Shown one piece after another: positions 26,483 to 35,273 of a stretch of 64,000 nucleotides of DNA; the stretch's first letter is position 1, and each line of letters starts with the position of its first letter. The notes under the pieces were generated by a model, which made no database searches, was not told the origin of the DNA, and saw nothing but the letters and a program-made list of their open reading frames with translations. The position numbers and the translations under genes were made by a program. The stretch comes from Orlajensenia sp001423545 (lineage in GTDB: Bacteria > Actinomycetota > Actinomycetes > Actinomycetales > Microbacteriaceae), in NCBI GenBank assembly GCA_001423545.1, contig LMOK01000002.1, positions 1-64,000 on the forward strand, read 5' to 3'.

Positions 26483-27064
26483 ATGATCACCGCAACGCCT
26501 CGTCTCATGCTCACCCCTCTTTCCCTCGATGACCTCGACGACGTTTTCTCCGTCTACGGCGACACCGGTACCTGGTTCCACCTGCCGAGCGGCAGGCACC
26601 AGTCACCAGAAGCATCGCAGCGGTTCATCGAACGCCAGATCGAGAGTTGGCAGACCGCGGGGCTCGGCCACTGGGCCGTCAGGCTTCACCGATCCGGGTC
26701 ACCGGGCTCGACCGAGGCCCAGTTCGTCGGAACCGCAGGTATGACGATGACCCCGGCCGGCGTCTGGAACCTGGGCTACCGTCTCGCGCCAGCCGCGTGG
26801 GGTCAGGGCTACGCCACCGAGTTGGCCGAGACTGCGATGCAGGCCGCCCGCGATCTGGCACCGCAGACACCGGTGACTGGCCGCGTCCTGTCGATCAATC
26901 CTGCGTCGAGCCGTGTGCTGGAACGGGTCGGACTCGACCTGCTCTGGGAAGGGGAACCCGGGCCGGGTGTGGTCGTGCTCTCCGACCCTCCCACCCTGCG
27001 GCGCATCTACGCCGACCGTCCGCTCGCGGCGAAGGCCTGGGCCTGGTTGCTCGAGAATGCCTGA
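26483..27064 (+). CDS. GNAT family N-acetyltransferase (RimJ/RimL type)
   Basis: 193 residues from the ATG at 26483, where homology begins (TPRLMLTPLSLDDLDDVF); the open frame reaches further left without support. LGYRLAPAAWGQGYATELAE near 105-125 is the acetyl-CoA motif with WGQGYA. NPASSRVLERVGLDLLWEGE is the standard RimJ/L helix and strand. Substrate unknown. It ends the accessory block and faces purF. Confidence 0.8.
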   Translation: MITATPRLMLTPLSLDDLDDVFSVYGDTGTWFHLPSGRHQSPEASQRFIERQIESWQTAGLGHWAVRLHRSGSPGSTEAQFVGTAGMTMTPAGVWNLGYRLAPAAWGQGYATELAETAMQAARDLAPQTPVTGRVLSINPASSRVLERVGLDLLWEGEPGPGVVVLSDPPTLRRIYADRPLAAKAWAWLLENA

Positions 27065-27108
27065 CCTTCCGCATCCCGTGTTCATGCTCTCTTCGAAGGA
27101 TGCGATGG

Positions 27109-27130
27109 CCGGCCCGCAAGCGGGTCCTTG
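27109..27130. repeat. CCGCAAGCGG hairpin, copy 3
   Basis: GGCCCGC-AA-GCGGGTCC between the convergent GNAT and purF genes. The flanks resemble the copy at 9817 (CTCTTCG upstream, TCCTTGAGCGG downstream). Confidence 0.45.
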
Positions 27131-27277
27131 AGCGGCTGGTGTCACCAACCAGGCATCGCGTAGGCATTCAAGCCCCCGCACGGACGTGCAATTCGCACAA
27201 GACCCGCCCGCGAAATTGCCCGCCGAGGGTTCGCCAACTGCGCCACCGCTTCGACCGCCGGCCTCAGCTGACGAGAA

Positions 27278-28735
27278 TCAGGAGAGCTGCGTGCGCTCGA
27301 CCCAGTCGAGGTACTCCGGCGTCACCGTGCCGGTGACGTACTCGCCCGTGAAGCACGAGAGGTCGAGGTCGGTCACGTCGCTGCCCTCGATGATGGCCGA
27401 ACGCAGGTCGGCCACCTCCTGGTAGATCATCGCGTCGGCACCCAGCTCGGCACCGATCTCAGGGATCTTGCGTCCGGCGGCGATGAGCTCGGTGCGCGAC
27501 GGCATGTTGATGCCGTAGACGTGCGGGTAGCGCACGGGGGGTGCAGCCGAGGTGAAGGTCACCTTGTTCGCACCCGCGGCGCGCGCCATCTCGACGATCT
27601 CCTTGGAGGTCGTGCCGCGCACGATCGAGTCGTCGACGATGAGGATGTTCTTGCCCTTGAACTCCGTGCCCATGGCGTTCAGCTTCTGGCGCACGCTCTT
27701 CTTGCGCTGGGCCTGGCCGGGCATGATGAAGGTGCGGCCGACGTAGCGGTTCTTGTAGAAGCCCTCGCGGTACTCGATGCCGAGCTTCTGGGCGACCTGC
27801 ATGGCAGCCGGGCGCGACGAGTCCGGAATCGGCATGACGACGTCGATGTCGCCCTTGTCCATGTGGGTCGCGATGGTGTCGGCGAGGCGATCGCCCATCC
27901 GGAGCCGCGCCTCGTAGACCGAGATGCCGTTCATCACCGAGTCGGGGCGGGCGAGGTAGACGTACTCGAACGAGCACGGCACCAGGCGGGGGTTCCGAGC
28001 GCACTGCTTCGAGTGCATGGTGCCGTCGAGCGAGATGAAGATGGCCTCGCCCGGAGCGACGTCGCGCACGATCTCGTAGTCGCCGTTCTCGAGCACGAGC
28101 GACTCGGATGCGACGATCCACTCCTCTTTGCCGGCATCCGTCACGCGGCGACCGAGGATGAGGGGACGGATGCCGTACGGGTCGCGGAACGCGAGAAGGC
28201 CGTAGCCCGCGATGAGCGAGATGACGGCGTAGGAGCCCTCGACGCGCTCGTGCACCTGGGTGACGGCGTCGAAGATCTGGGCGGGGTCGAGCGAGAGCGA
28301 GGTGATCTGGCCCTGCAGCTCGGTCGCGAGGACGTTGAGCAGCATCTCGGTGTCGCTCGCCGAGTTCACGTGGCGGCGGTCGATGCGGAACAGGTCGTCG
28401 CTGAGCTCGCGGGTGTTCGTGAGGTTGCCGTTGTGCACGAGGATGATGCCGTAGGGCGCGTTCACGTAGAACGGCTGAGCCTCGTCTTCACGCTCGGCGG
28501 CGCCCTTCGTGGCGTACCGCACGTGGCCGAGGCCCATGTTGCCCATCAGGGAGCGCATGTCGCGGGTGCGGAATGCCTCGCGTACCTGTCCCTTGGCCTT
28601 CGTGATGTGGAAGGTCGGGCCGTCGGCCGTCGCGATTCCGGTCGAGTCCTGCCCACGGTGCTGCAGGAGGAGGAGGCTGTCGTAGACCTGCTGATTGGCC
28701 GCCTCAGTCGAGACGATGCCGACGATGCCGCACAT
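27278..28735 (-). CDS. purF: Amidophosphoribosyltransferase
   Basis: 485 residues. It catalyses the first committed step of purine synthesis, forming 5-phosphoribosylamine from PRPP and glutamine. The ATG at 28735 is chosen so that Cys2 of MCGIVGIVS becomes the N-terminal nucleophile; the longer open frame is not used. The Ntn glutaminase domain (1-235) shows QHRGQDSTGIA and HNGNLTN. The phosphoribosyltransferase domain has the PRPP loop LIVDDSIVRGTTSKEIV near 355. The family is usually feedback-inhibited by purine nucleotides. purM lies about 0.85 kb away on the opposite strand, beyond one intervening gene. Confidence 0.97.
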   Translation of the reverse strand: MCGIVGIVSTEAANQQVYDSLLLLQHRGQDSTGIATADGPTFHITKAKGQVREAFRTRDMRSLMGNMGLGHVRYATKGAAEREDEAQPFYVNAPYGIILVHNGNLTNTRELSDDLFRIDRRHVNSASDTEMLLNVLATELQGQITSLSLDPAQIFDAVTQVHERVEGSYAVISLIAGYGLLAFRDPYGIRPLILGRRVTDAGKEEWIVASESLVLENGDYEIVRDVAPGEAIFISLDGTMHSKQCARNPRLVPCSFEYVYLARPDSVMNGISVYEARLRMGDRLADTIATHMDKGDIDVVMPIPDSSRPAAMQVAQKLGIEYREGFYKNRYVGRTFIMPGQAQRKKSVRQKLNAMGTEFKGKNILIVDDSIVRGTTSKEIVEMARAAGANKVTFTSAAPPVRYPHVYGINMPSRTELIAAGRKIPEIGAELGADAMIYQEVADLRSAIIEGSDVTDLDLSCFTGEYVTGTVTPEYLDWVERTQLS

Positions 28736-28858
28736 GCGGAAAGGGCTCCCGGGGGGTTGGCTTTTCGGCCCTGATTCGGACCGCGTCAAGTCTCGCACAT
28801 CGCAGCCTGCGGATTCGCTGCACGGATGCCGCACCTCGCTCATGTGAGCGGGAGAGAC

Positions 28859-28899
28859 GTGGTCTCGATTCGCCTGCTCGCTGCGCTCGCGGCTACGCG
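28859..28899. repeat. Half copy of the CTGCTCGCTGCGCTCGCGG element
   Basis: The stretch GTGGTCTCGATTCGC followed by CTGCTCGCTGCGCTCGCGG matches the right arm of the large inverted repeat at 38307-38430. It overlaps the stop codon of the next gene. Confidence 0.6.
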
Positions 28900-29507
28900 A
28901 TCTCCGCGATGATCGGATGGATCGCCGCGTCGAAGGCTGCGGCATCCGTTCTCAGCGAATCGGTCACGGCCACGGTGAGCGATCCGATCCACCAGACTCC
29001 GCGCTCGGCCAGTGGAAGCACCTCGACGTTGAGCTCGAAGGAGTGCGCCCGACGCCCCACCTCGCGTTCATGCTCGGCGATGGTGCCTGCATAGGCGCGG
29101 TAACTGTCGGACGGGCGACCGCTCGATGCCTTCGTGTAGCCGCTGCGCGCCCATTCCACCCACGAGGTCGCGGCGACGTGCAGCGGACGGATGGCTGCGG
29201 CCAGATCGTCGGCACCCGTGGTCGGCAGGGCCACCCAGGTGCCGTACTCCTCGATGAGCTCGAGGGGCACCGGCGACGGATGCGCCTCGGGTTCGACCGT
29301 CATCGCCCACCACTCGCGCCACTGGCGTTCGAGGCGGTCCTGCTCGTCGACGTCACGGTCCGGGGTCTCGCCCACGGGGACTCCGCGCAGGCGGGGCAGG
29401 TCCGTGGGGGAGGCGATGTGCAGCGTCTCACGCAACCACAACGCGAGGAGCACGGGGATGCTCGAATCCTCGTGGATCATCCAGGACGGCTGACCGTCGG
29501 CGCTCAT
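28893..29507 (-). CDS. Conserved hypothetical protein next to purM
   Basis: 204 residues from the ATG at 29507, which is preceded by TAGAAT and seven nt, a leaderless pattern. It is soluble and Trp-rich (WREWWAM, VEWARSGY), with a segment EVGRRAHSFELNVEVLPLAERGVWWIGS near 150-180. I do not recognise the family. It is divergent from purM with a gap of only 82 bp. Its last codons and stop lie within a dispersed repeat element, which may have replaced the original C-terminus. Confidence 0.65.
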   Translation of the reverse strand: MSADGQPSWMIHEDSSIPVLLALWLRETLHIASPTDLPRLRGVPVGETPDRDVDEQDRLERQWREWWAMTVEPEAHPSPVPLELIEEYGTWVALPTTGADDLAAAIRPLHVAATSWVEWARSGYTKASSGRPSDSYRAYAGTIAEHEREVGRRAHSFELNVEVLPLAERGVWWIGSLTVAVTDSLRTDAAAFDAAIHPIIAEIA

Positions 29508-29589
29508 GGCGTGGATTCTACGCCGCGGACGGGGCGCAGGCGCGGATCGACGCGGAACCGTCGCCTCGGCGAGCCGGTACTCTGGACGC

Positions 29590-30696
29590 GTGAGCGCCAA
29601 CTCGTCCTACGCCGCAGCCGGAGTCGACACCGCTGCTGGCGATCTCGCCGTCGAGCTGATGAAGGAGGCCGTCGCCAAGACGCACGGCCCCAACGTCCTG
29701 GGAGGCGTCGGCGGATTCGCCGGGCTCTACGACGTGTCGTTCCTCACCCGGTTCACGAGGCCGTTGCTGGCCACCTCGACCGACGGCGTCGGCACGAAGG
29801 TCGCCATCGCGCAGGCCATCGACAAGCACGACACCATCGGCCAGGACCTCGTGGGCATGGTCGTCGACGACATCATCGTCGTGGGCGCGACCCCCCTCTT
29901 CATGACCGACTACATCGCCTGCGGCAAGGTCGTTCCCGAGCGCATCGCGTCCATCGTCGGCGGCATCGCGAAGGCTTGCGCAGAGACCGGAACCGCTCTC
30001 GTCGGCGGCGAGACCGCCGAGCACCCCGGACTCCTGGGCCCGGACGACTACGACGTGGCCGGCGCTGCCGTCGGCGCCGTCGAGGCCGACGCGCTGCTCG
30101 GCGCCGACCGGGTGCAGCACGGCGACGTCGTCGTCGCGCTGTCGTCGTCGGGCCTGCACTCCAACGGCTTCTCGCTCGTCCGCCACATCCTGAGCGAGGG
30201 CGGCATCCGCTACACCGACGCCCTCCCCGAGCTCGGTGGTCTCGTGGGCGAGGCGCTGCTCGAGCCCACGAGGCTCTACACCGGCCCACTCGTGCGCCTT
30301 CTCGGCGACCCCGACCTCGCCGGGGCCGTGCACTCCCTCAGCCACGTGACCGGTGGCGGTATCGCCGCCAACCTCGCCCGTGTGCTGCCCGTCGGAAGCT
30401 GGGTCGAGCTCGACCGCGCCAGCTGGTCTCCGTCGCCGGTGTTCCGCGTGCTGAGCGACATCGCAGGCTCCAGCCTCGAGAGCTCGGAGGGCACCTGGAA
30501 CCTCGGCATCGGCATGTTCGCCGTCGTGGCGGCGGATGCGGCATCCGACGTCATCGCCCGCATGCAGGCCGAGGGCATCCCGAGCTGGGTCGCCGGCCGT
30601 GTCTCGACGGTGGCGAACGACCTCAGCTCCTTCGTGCAGGGCGAGAAGGGCGTGAACGGCGGAGCCGTGCGCCTGGTCGGCAGCTACGCGGCCTGA
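29590..30696 (+). CDS. purM: Phosphoribosylformylglycinamidine cyclo-ligase (AIR synthetase)
   Basis: 368 residues; makes aminoimidazole ribotide from FGAM and ATP in purine synthesis. YAAAGVDTAAGDLAVELMK at the N-terminus and TSTDGVGTKVAIAQAI near 60-75 are the PurM signatures. DDIIVVGATPLFMTDYIACG, GGETAEHPG and HVTGGGIAANLARVLP complete the AIRS N- and C-domains. The start is GTG at 29590, six nt after TACTCT, so the mRNA is probably leaderless. The next gene, DUF3073, is convergent. Confidence 0.96.
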   Translation: MSANSSYAAAGVDTAAGDLAVELMKEAVAKTHGPNVLGGVGGFAGLYDVSFLTRFTRPLLATSTDGVGTKVAIAQAIDKHDTIGQDLVGMVVDDIIVVGATPLFMTDYIACGKVVPERIASIVGGIAKACAETGTALVGGETAEHPGLLGPDDYDVAGAAVGAVEADALLGADRVQHGDVVVALSSSGLHSNGFSLVRHILSEGGIRYTDALPELGGLVGEALLEPTRLYTGPLVRLLGDPDLAGAVHSLSHVTGGGIAANLARVLPVGSWVELDRASWSPSPVFRVLSDIAGSSLESSEGTWNLGIGMFAVVAADAASDVIARMQAEGIPSWVAGRVSTVANDLSSFVQGEKGVNGGAVRLVGSYAA

Positions 30697-30823
30697 TCCG
30701 CGCTCACCAGGTCACCGCGGCAGCCGGTCGCACCTGCGATCGCCATCGGCCGCGTTCGGACGCGCTGCGAACGCGAAAGCGCGACGCGAGTGATCGCGCC
30801 GCGCTGAAGAAGACGATAGAGCG

Positions 30824-31054
30824 CTACGCGCGCTTCTGCTCGTCTTCGGTCGCATAGTGGTCGACGTACTCGTCGGACCCGCTGGCCTCGTACTCGGGCC
30901 ACTTGGCGAGGTCCTCATCGAGCCGTTCGTCGACGACACGAGCGTCGCCGTGCGTCAACTCACGCTCCAGGGCACCGTAGTTGGTGTCGGGGCTGAAGTA
31001 CTTGAGCTCGCGAGCGACCTTGGTGTGCTTCGCCTTCTGACGGCCACGCCCCAT
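30824..31054 (-). CDS. DUF3073 protein
   Basis: 76 residues beginning MGRGRQKAKHTKVARELKYF, the hallmark of this actinobacterial family: a basic N-terminus that could bind nucleic acid and an acidic C-terminal tail (DEYVDHYATEDEQKRA). Function unknown. GAGGGGG lies 6 nt before the ATG at 31054. Its position beside purM agrees with the conserved actinobacterial neighbourhood. Confidence 0.88.
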   Translation of the reverse strand: MGRGRQKAKHTKVARELKYFSPDTNYGALERELTHGDARVVDERLDEDLAKWPEYEASGSDEYVDHYATEDEQKRA

Positions 31055-31198
31055 GCGAGACCCCCTCACAATGCTGGCCGGTGGCGTGATCGCCTCCCGG
31101 ACTGTGGACCGGATTAATGAAAACTTCCCCGTAGTTTAGCATGGAGGACTGGCCGGACTTCCGTCTGTGCCCACAGTGCCGCCACGGGAAGAGGGTGT

Positions 31199-32266
31199 AT
31201 GTCCATCGCGGCGACCACTGTGGTGGTCATCGGTGCCGGTCAAGCCGGATTGTCGGTGGCGTACTACCTGAAGCGGTTCGATCTGGAGCCCGGAGTCGAC
31301 TTCCAGGTGCTCGATCGCGGCCCGGCGGCGGGCGGCGCCTGGCAGCACCGCTGGGAGGCCCTGAAGCTCGGTACGGCTCACCGCGTGAACGATCTGCCGG
31401 GCATGGCCGAGATGGGCCTGAGCTTCGACACCGCCGACCGCAGTTGGGCGGCGCGGGAGATCGTCGGCGCCTACTACGGCAGCTACGAGCAGTTCTACGG
31501 ACTCAAGGTGCGCCGGCCCGTCGAGGTGTCGAGCGTGGAGAACGCCGGCGTCGACCTGCTGGTGCACCACTCCCAGGGGGAGACCCGCACCCGCTTCCTG
31601 GTGAACGCCACGGGCACATGGGGCTCGCCGTTCGTGCCCTACTACCCGGGCATGCGCGACTTCGCCGGCCGCCACGTGCACACCTCCGACTACGTGTCCG
31701 CTGAGGAGTTCCGCGAGCAGAACGTGGTCGTCGTGGGCGGCGGCACCTCTGCCATCGGTTTCCTGCTCGAACTCGAGGGCGTTGCCGCAAGCACGGTCTG
31801 GGCCTCGCGCCGACCCATCGACTGGGTGGAGGGGGAGGCGCTCGATCTCGAGGGAGCATCCGCCGCCGTCGCAGCGCAGGATGAGGCCGCTCGCTCCGGC
31901 CGCGCCCTGCCGAGCATCGTGAGCGGGACGGGCGTGCCCAGGAGTCGGCGCATCGCTGCGGGCATCGAGCGCGGCGTGCTCGACGCGCGTCCCATGTTCG
32001 AGCGCATCGAGGCCGACGGCGTGCGCTGGAGCGACGGATCGTTCTCGCCGGCGGACGCCATCATCTGGGCGACGGGATTCAGGCCGGAGCTGCGCCAGCT
32101 CGCACCGCTCAAACTGCGCGAGAAGGCCGGCGGCGTGAGCGTCGGTGCCGGCGCATCGTGGAGCGACCCGCGGGTGTTCCTCGCGGGCTACGGACCCCAG
32201 GCGTCCACGATCGGTGCTCAGCGCGCCGGCCGCATGATCGCGCGGCAGATCGTGGCGCTGCTGTAA
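31199..32266 (+). CDS. FAD/NAD(P)-binding flavoprotein monooxygenase-like protein
   Basis: 355 residues. An N-terminal FAD Rossmann motif VVVIGAGQAGLSVAYYL and a second NAD(P)H motif VVVVGGGTSAIGFLLEL near 175 mark a class B flavoprotein monooxygenase or CzcO-type oxidoreductase. DAIIWATGFRPE near 280 is the ATG motif of the family. The substrate is unknown. AAGAGGG sits 3 nt before the ATG, and a TAGTTT -10 candidate lies at 31132. It is divergent from DUF3073. Confidence 0.85.
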   Translation: MSIAATTVVVIGAGQAGLSVAYYLKRFDLEPGVDFQVLDRGPAAGGAWQHRWEALKLGTAHRVNDLPGMAEMGLSFDTADRSWAAREIVGAYYGSYEQFYGLKVRRPVEVSSVENAGVDLLVHHSQGETRTRFLVNATGTWGSPFVPYYPGMRDFAGRHVHTSDYVSAEEFREQNVVVVGGGTSAIGFLLELEGVAASTVWASRRPIDWVEGEALDLEGASAAVAAQDEAARSGRALPSIVSGTGVPRSRRIAAGIERGVLDARPMFERIEADGVRWSDGSFSPADAIIWATGFRPELRQLAPLKLREKAGGVSVGAGASWSDPRVFLAGYGPQASTIGAQRAGRMIARQIVALL

Positions 32267-32289
32267 TTCCCGCGCGCTTCGTCCGGTCC

Positions 32290-32658
32290 TCAGCGAACGG
32301 CGATATACGCGCCCAGCGTGACCGCGAAGCCGAGGGCCAACGTGATGGCGATGTTCAGCACTGCCGCCCTCCATCGTCCGCCCTCGGCGAGTTCGATGGT
32401 CTCGACGGTCCAGGTGCTGAACGTGGTGAGGCCGGCGCAGACACCGCTCAGGATGACGAACTGCCATTCGGGCGAGATCGCCGCGCGTTCGGCGAGCCCC
32501 AGGGTGAGTCCGCCGACCAGCGATCCGACGACGTTGACGATCAGCACGCCGCGCGGCAGGTGTCCGGGTACGACGGGCAGGGCCTTGGTCACGAGGTAGC
32601 GGATGACGGCACCGATCGCCCCGCACAGCAGGGTGGCAATCACGACGAGAGGGGTCAC
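32290..32658 (-). CDS. crcB: CrcB/Fluc fluoride channel subunit
   Basis: 122 residues with four membrane helices. It has GAIGAVIRYLV near the N-terminus, RGVLIVNVVGSLVGG (the conserved Asn in TM2) and GVCAGLTTFSTWTVE, the TTFST motif of the fluoride pore. The second of two crcB genes, overlapping the first by GTGA. Fluc channels act as antiparallel dimers, and paired genes commonly form heterodimers. Confidence 0.92.
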   Translation of the reverse strand: MTPLVVIATLLCGAIGAVIRYLVTKALPVVPGHLPRGVLIVNVVGSLVGGLTLGLAERAAISPEWQFVILSGVCAGLTTFSTWTVETIELAEGGRWRAAVLNIAITLALGFAVTLGAYIAVR

Positions 32659-33074
32659 AGGGTGTCCCCCTCCTGGATCTCACCGGGCATCATGAGGTGC
32701 GCCAGCGTCGATCCGAGGCGGAGGCCGGCGAACGCCGCAGCGAGGCCGAGCACGAGCGAGGCCACGAGGTAGACGGATGCCGGGCCGACGGCATCCGCAG
32801 CACCCATGCCCACGACCGAGACCATGACGGCGGAGAACGTGGTGAATGAACCGAGCACGCCGGCGCCCAGCCCGGAGCGCACCCAGTGCGGCAGACCGGG
32901 CCGCTTCCAGAGCATCCCCACCAGCAGCCCGAGCACGAGTGCGCCCAGCACGTTGATGATGAGCGTCGACCACGGGAACTGCCCGCCGGAGTGCGGTAGT
33001 GCCGCGTCGATGGAGAGGCGCAGCGCGGTGCCGATCAGCCCGCCGACGAAGACGGCGACGAGGTCACGGGGCAT
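32655..33074 (-). CDS. crcB: CrcB/Fluc fluoride channel subunit
   Basis: 139 residues and four membrane helices. It shows GGLIGTALRLSID, WSTLIINVLGALVLG (TM2 Asn) and GVLGSFTTFSAVMV. The first of the crcB pair. It begins only 9 bp after the stop of the potassium-importer-like gene, so the three may share one transcript. No fluoride riboswitch has room upstream. Confidence 0.92.
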   Translation of the reverse strand: MPRDLVAVFVGGLIGTALRLSIDAALPHSGGQFPWSTLIINVLGALVLGLLVGMLWKRPGLPHWVRSGLGAGVLGSFTTFSAVMVSVVGMGAADAVGPASVYLVASLVLGLAAAFAGLRLGSTLAHLMMPGEIQEGDTL

Positions 33075-33083
33075 GCCTCGAGA

Positions 33084-35198
33084 CTACTTGCGCTTGCGTC
33101 GACGGGACGCGGCCGGCCGCGAGACGCCGGGCGCCACGGGGGGAGGAGCGACGGTCGTGGTCGTGATCATCGCGGGGGGCATCGGGGCACGGGGCACCGG
33201 CCGCACCGGCTCGCCGCGGCGGTCCTGGCCCGGCAGCGGGCGCGACCGACGGCCGTAGAGAAGATCGGACGAGTCGAGCAGCCACGGCACGAGCGCGATG
33301 GTGACGCCGTGCACGAGCATCAGCTTCTGACGGATGCGGCGGGCCTTGTGGTTGTGCAGCAGGGACTCCCACCAGTGCCCCACGATGTACTGCGGCATGT
33401 AGATGGTCGTCACCTCGGATCCGTGCTCGGCCCGGCGATCCTTCACATGACGGATGACGGGATAGCTGAGGTCGCGGTAGGGCGACTGGATGATGCGCAG
33501 GGGCACCTGGATGTTCATGCGCATCCAGTCCTTCTTGACCTGCTTGGTCTCCTCGTCGTCGATGGAGACATGCACCGCCTCGAGGCTCTCGTGACGGGCG
33601 GCGATGGCGTAGTCGAGGGCCTTGAGCACGGGCTTCTGCACCTTGCCGACGAGCACGATGGCGTGGTCGCCCGTCGCTCCGAACGTCGTGGTCGGGTCGG
33701 CTTCGACCTCCGTGGCGACGTCGCGGTAGTAGCGGTTCACGCCCATCATGAGCAGGAACAGGATCGGCATCATCACGAAGACGATCCACGCGCCGTGAGT
33801 GAACTTGGTGATGGTCACCACGACGAGCACGATGCCGGTCATCGCGGCGCCGAGAGCGTTGATCGACAGGCTCTTGACGATGGAACCGCGGTGGGCGCCC
33901 GGAGTTTTCAGCTCGCGCAGCCAGTGCCGCACCATGCCCGTCTGGCCGAGCGTGAACGACACGAAGACGCCGATGATGTAGAGCTGGATGAGCACGGTGA
34001 GGTTCGCCTGGAACACCACGAGGATGAGGATGGCGGCGAGCCCCAGGAGCAGCACTCCGTTGGAGTAGATGAGTCGGTCACCACGTGTGGAGAGCGACTT
34101 GGGTGCGTAGCCGTCCTTGGCCAGCACGGAGCCGAGCAGCGGGAAGCCGTTGAAGGCCGTGTTGGCCGCGAGCAGGAGCACGAGGGCGGTCGCAGCCTGG
34201 ATCACGAAGAAGAAGATGGTGTTGTTGCCGAACACGGCGGCGGCGACCTGAGCCATCAGGGACAGCTGCGGTTCGGTGGCGCAGTCGGCCCAGCCCTGGA
34301 GCGAGCACGGGTTCTCCGCGTAGTGCACATTCGAGATGAGGGCGAGAGCGGTCAGTCCGACGAACAGCGTGATGGCGATGCCGCCCATGATCACGAGGGT
34401 GTGCTGTGCGTTCTTGACCTTGGGCAGCCGGAACGCCGGAACGCCGTTCGCGATGGCTTCGACGCCCGTGAGCGCGGAGCATCCGCTTGCGAAGGAACGC
34501 AGCAGCAGCAGCACGATCGCCGCCTGGGTCAACTGCTCTCCCTGCACGGTGTACGCGGCGGACGCGGCGACCGGTGCGGTCCCGAAGAAGGTCTGGCCGA
34601 GGCCGACCACGATCATCAGGAAGACGCTGCCGATGAAGATGTACGTCGGGATGGCGAAGGCCTTGCTGGACTCGCTCACTCCGCGCAGGTTCACGGCCGC
34701 CAGGACGATGACGAAGAACACGGCCAACTCGACCCGGAACGGCGCGAGCCAGGGGAGGGCCGAGATGATGTTGTCGACTCCGGATGCCACCGACACGACG
34801 ACGGTCATGACGTAGTCGACGAGGAGGGCCGAGGCGACGACGAGGCCGGCCTTCTCGCCGAGGTTCTTGTGTGCGACCTCGTAGTCTCCACCGCCGGAGG
34901 GGTAGGCCTTGACCAACTGGCGGTAGGACAGGACGACGGTGACGAGCAGTACGACGACGGCCAGTGCCACCCACGGGGCGAAGGTCAGGAACGACAGTCC
35001 GCCGAGCAGCAGGATCATCAGGAGTTCCTGGGGCGCGTAGGCCACCGAGGAGAGCGGGTCGCTCGCGAAGATCGGGAGGGCGAGGTGCTTCGGAAGCAAC
35101 TGCCCCTCGAGTCGTTCGCTCGGGAGCGGGTCGCCGATGATCCAGTGTTTCGGCGACTTCAGTTCTGGTGGAGGCGTGGATGCCCCGTCATTTGCCAC
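33084..35198 (-). CDS. APC-family potassium importer-like permease (KimA type)
   Basis: 704 residues from GTG at 35198. There are about 12 membrane helices (60-500), with PIFASDPLSSVAYAPQELL in the first and SGGGDYEVAHKNLGEKAGLV after the third, both typical of the KimA/APC potassium family. A cytoplasmic domain of about 150 residues (VLVGKVQKPVLKALDYAIAA) and a Pro/Arg-rich tail ending RRRKRK follow. Probably imports potassium with protons; amino-acid transport is the alternative. The promoter is TTGACA-16-TAGGTT with a leaderless GTG start. Confidence 0.8.
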   Translation of the reverse strand: MANDGASTPPPELKSPKHWIIGDPLPSERLEGQLLPKHLALPIFASDPLSSVAYAPQELLMILLLGGLSFLTFAPWVALAVVVLLVTVVLSYRQLVKAYPSGGGDYEVAHKNLGEKAGLVVASALLVDYVMTVVVSVASGVDNIISALPWLAPFRVELAVFFVIVLAAVNLRGVSESSKAFAIPTYIFIGSVFLMIVVGLGQTFFGTAPVAASAAYTVQGEQLTQAAIVLLLLRSFASGCSALTGVEAIANGVPAFRLPKVKNAQHTLVIMGGIAITLFVGLTALALISNVHYAENPCSLQGWADCATEPQLSLMAQVAAAVFGNNTIFFFVIQAATALVLLLAANTAFNGFPLLGSVLAKDGYAPKSLSTRGDRLIYSNGVLLLGLAAILILVVFQANLTVLIQLYIIGVFVSFTLGQTGMVRHWLRELKTPGAHRGSIVKSLSINALGAAMTGIVLVVVTITKFTHGAWIVFVMMPILFLLMMGVNRYYRDVATEVEADPTTTFGATGDHAIVLVGKVQKPVLKALDYAIAARHESLEAVHVSIDDEETKQVKKDWMRMNIQVPLRIIQSPYRDLSYPVIRHVKDRRAEHGSEVTTIYMPQYIVGHWWESLLHNHKARRIRQKLMLVHGVTIALVPWLLDSSDLLYGRRSRPLPGQDRRGEPVRPVPRAPMPPAMITTTTVAPPPVAPGVSRPAASRRRKRK

Positions 35199-35206
35199 GG
35201 GGGACA

Positions 35207-35234
35207 AACCTACTCACTCGGCGACCACTGTCAA
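35207..35234 (-). promoter_or_regulatory. Promoter of the KimA-like gene
   Basis: TTGACA (35234-35229), a 16-nt spacer, TAGGTT (35212-35207), then eight nt to the GTG. It is the best consensus promoter in the window and implies a leaderless mRNA, so no c-di-AMP riboswitch fits here. Confidence 0.75.
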
Positions 35235-35273
35235 GTTCCACACGTTTCCCTCACGGATCCCTTACGCGTGACG

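Noticed and set aside
3475..27277. Prophage or integrative element
   Set aside because: No integrase, transposase, tRNA, att repeat or structural phage gene was found.
33075..33083. Possible fluoride riboswitch before crcB
   Set aside because: Only 9 bp separate crcB from the preceding gene.
35199..35273. Possible c-di-AMP (ydaO) riboswitch before the KimA-like gene
   Set aside because: The -10 box lies eight nt from the GTG, so there is no leader to hold a riboswitch.
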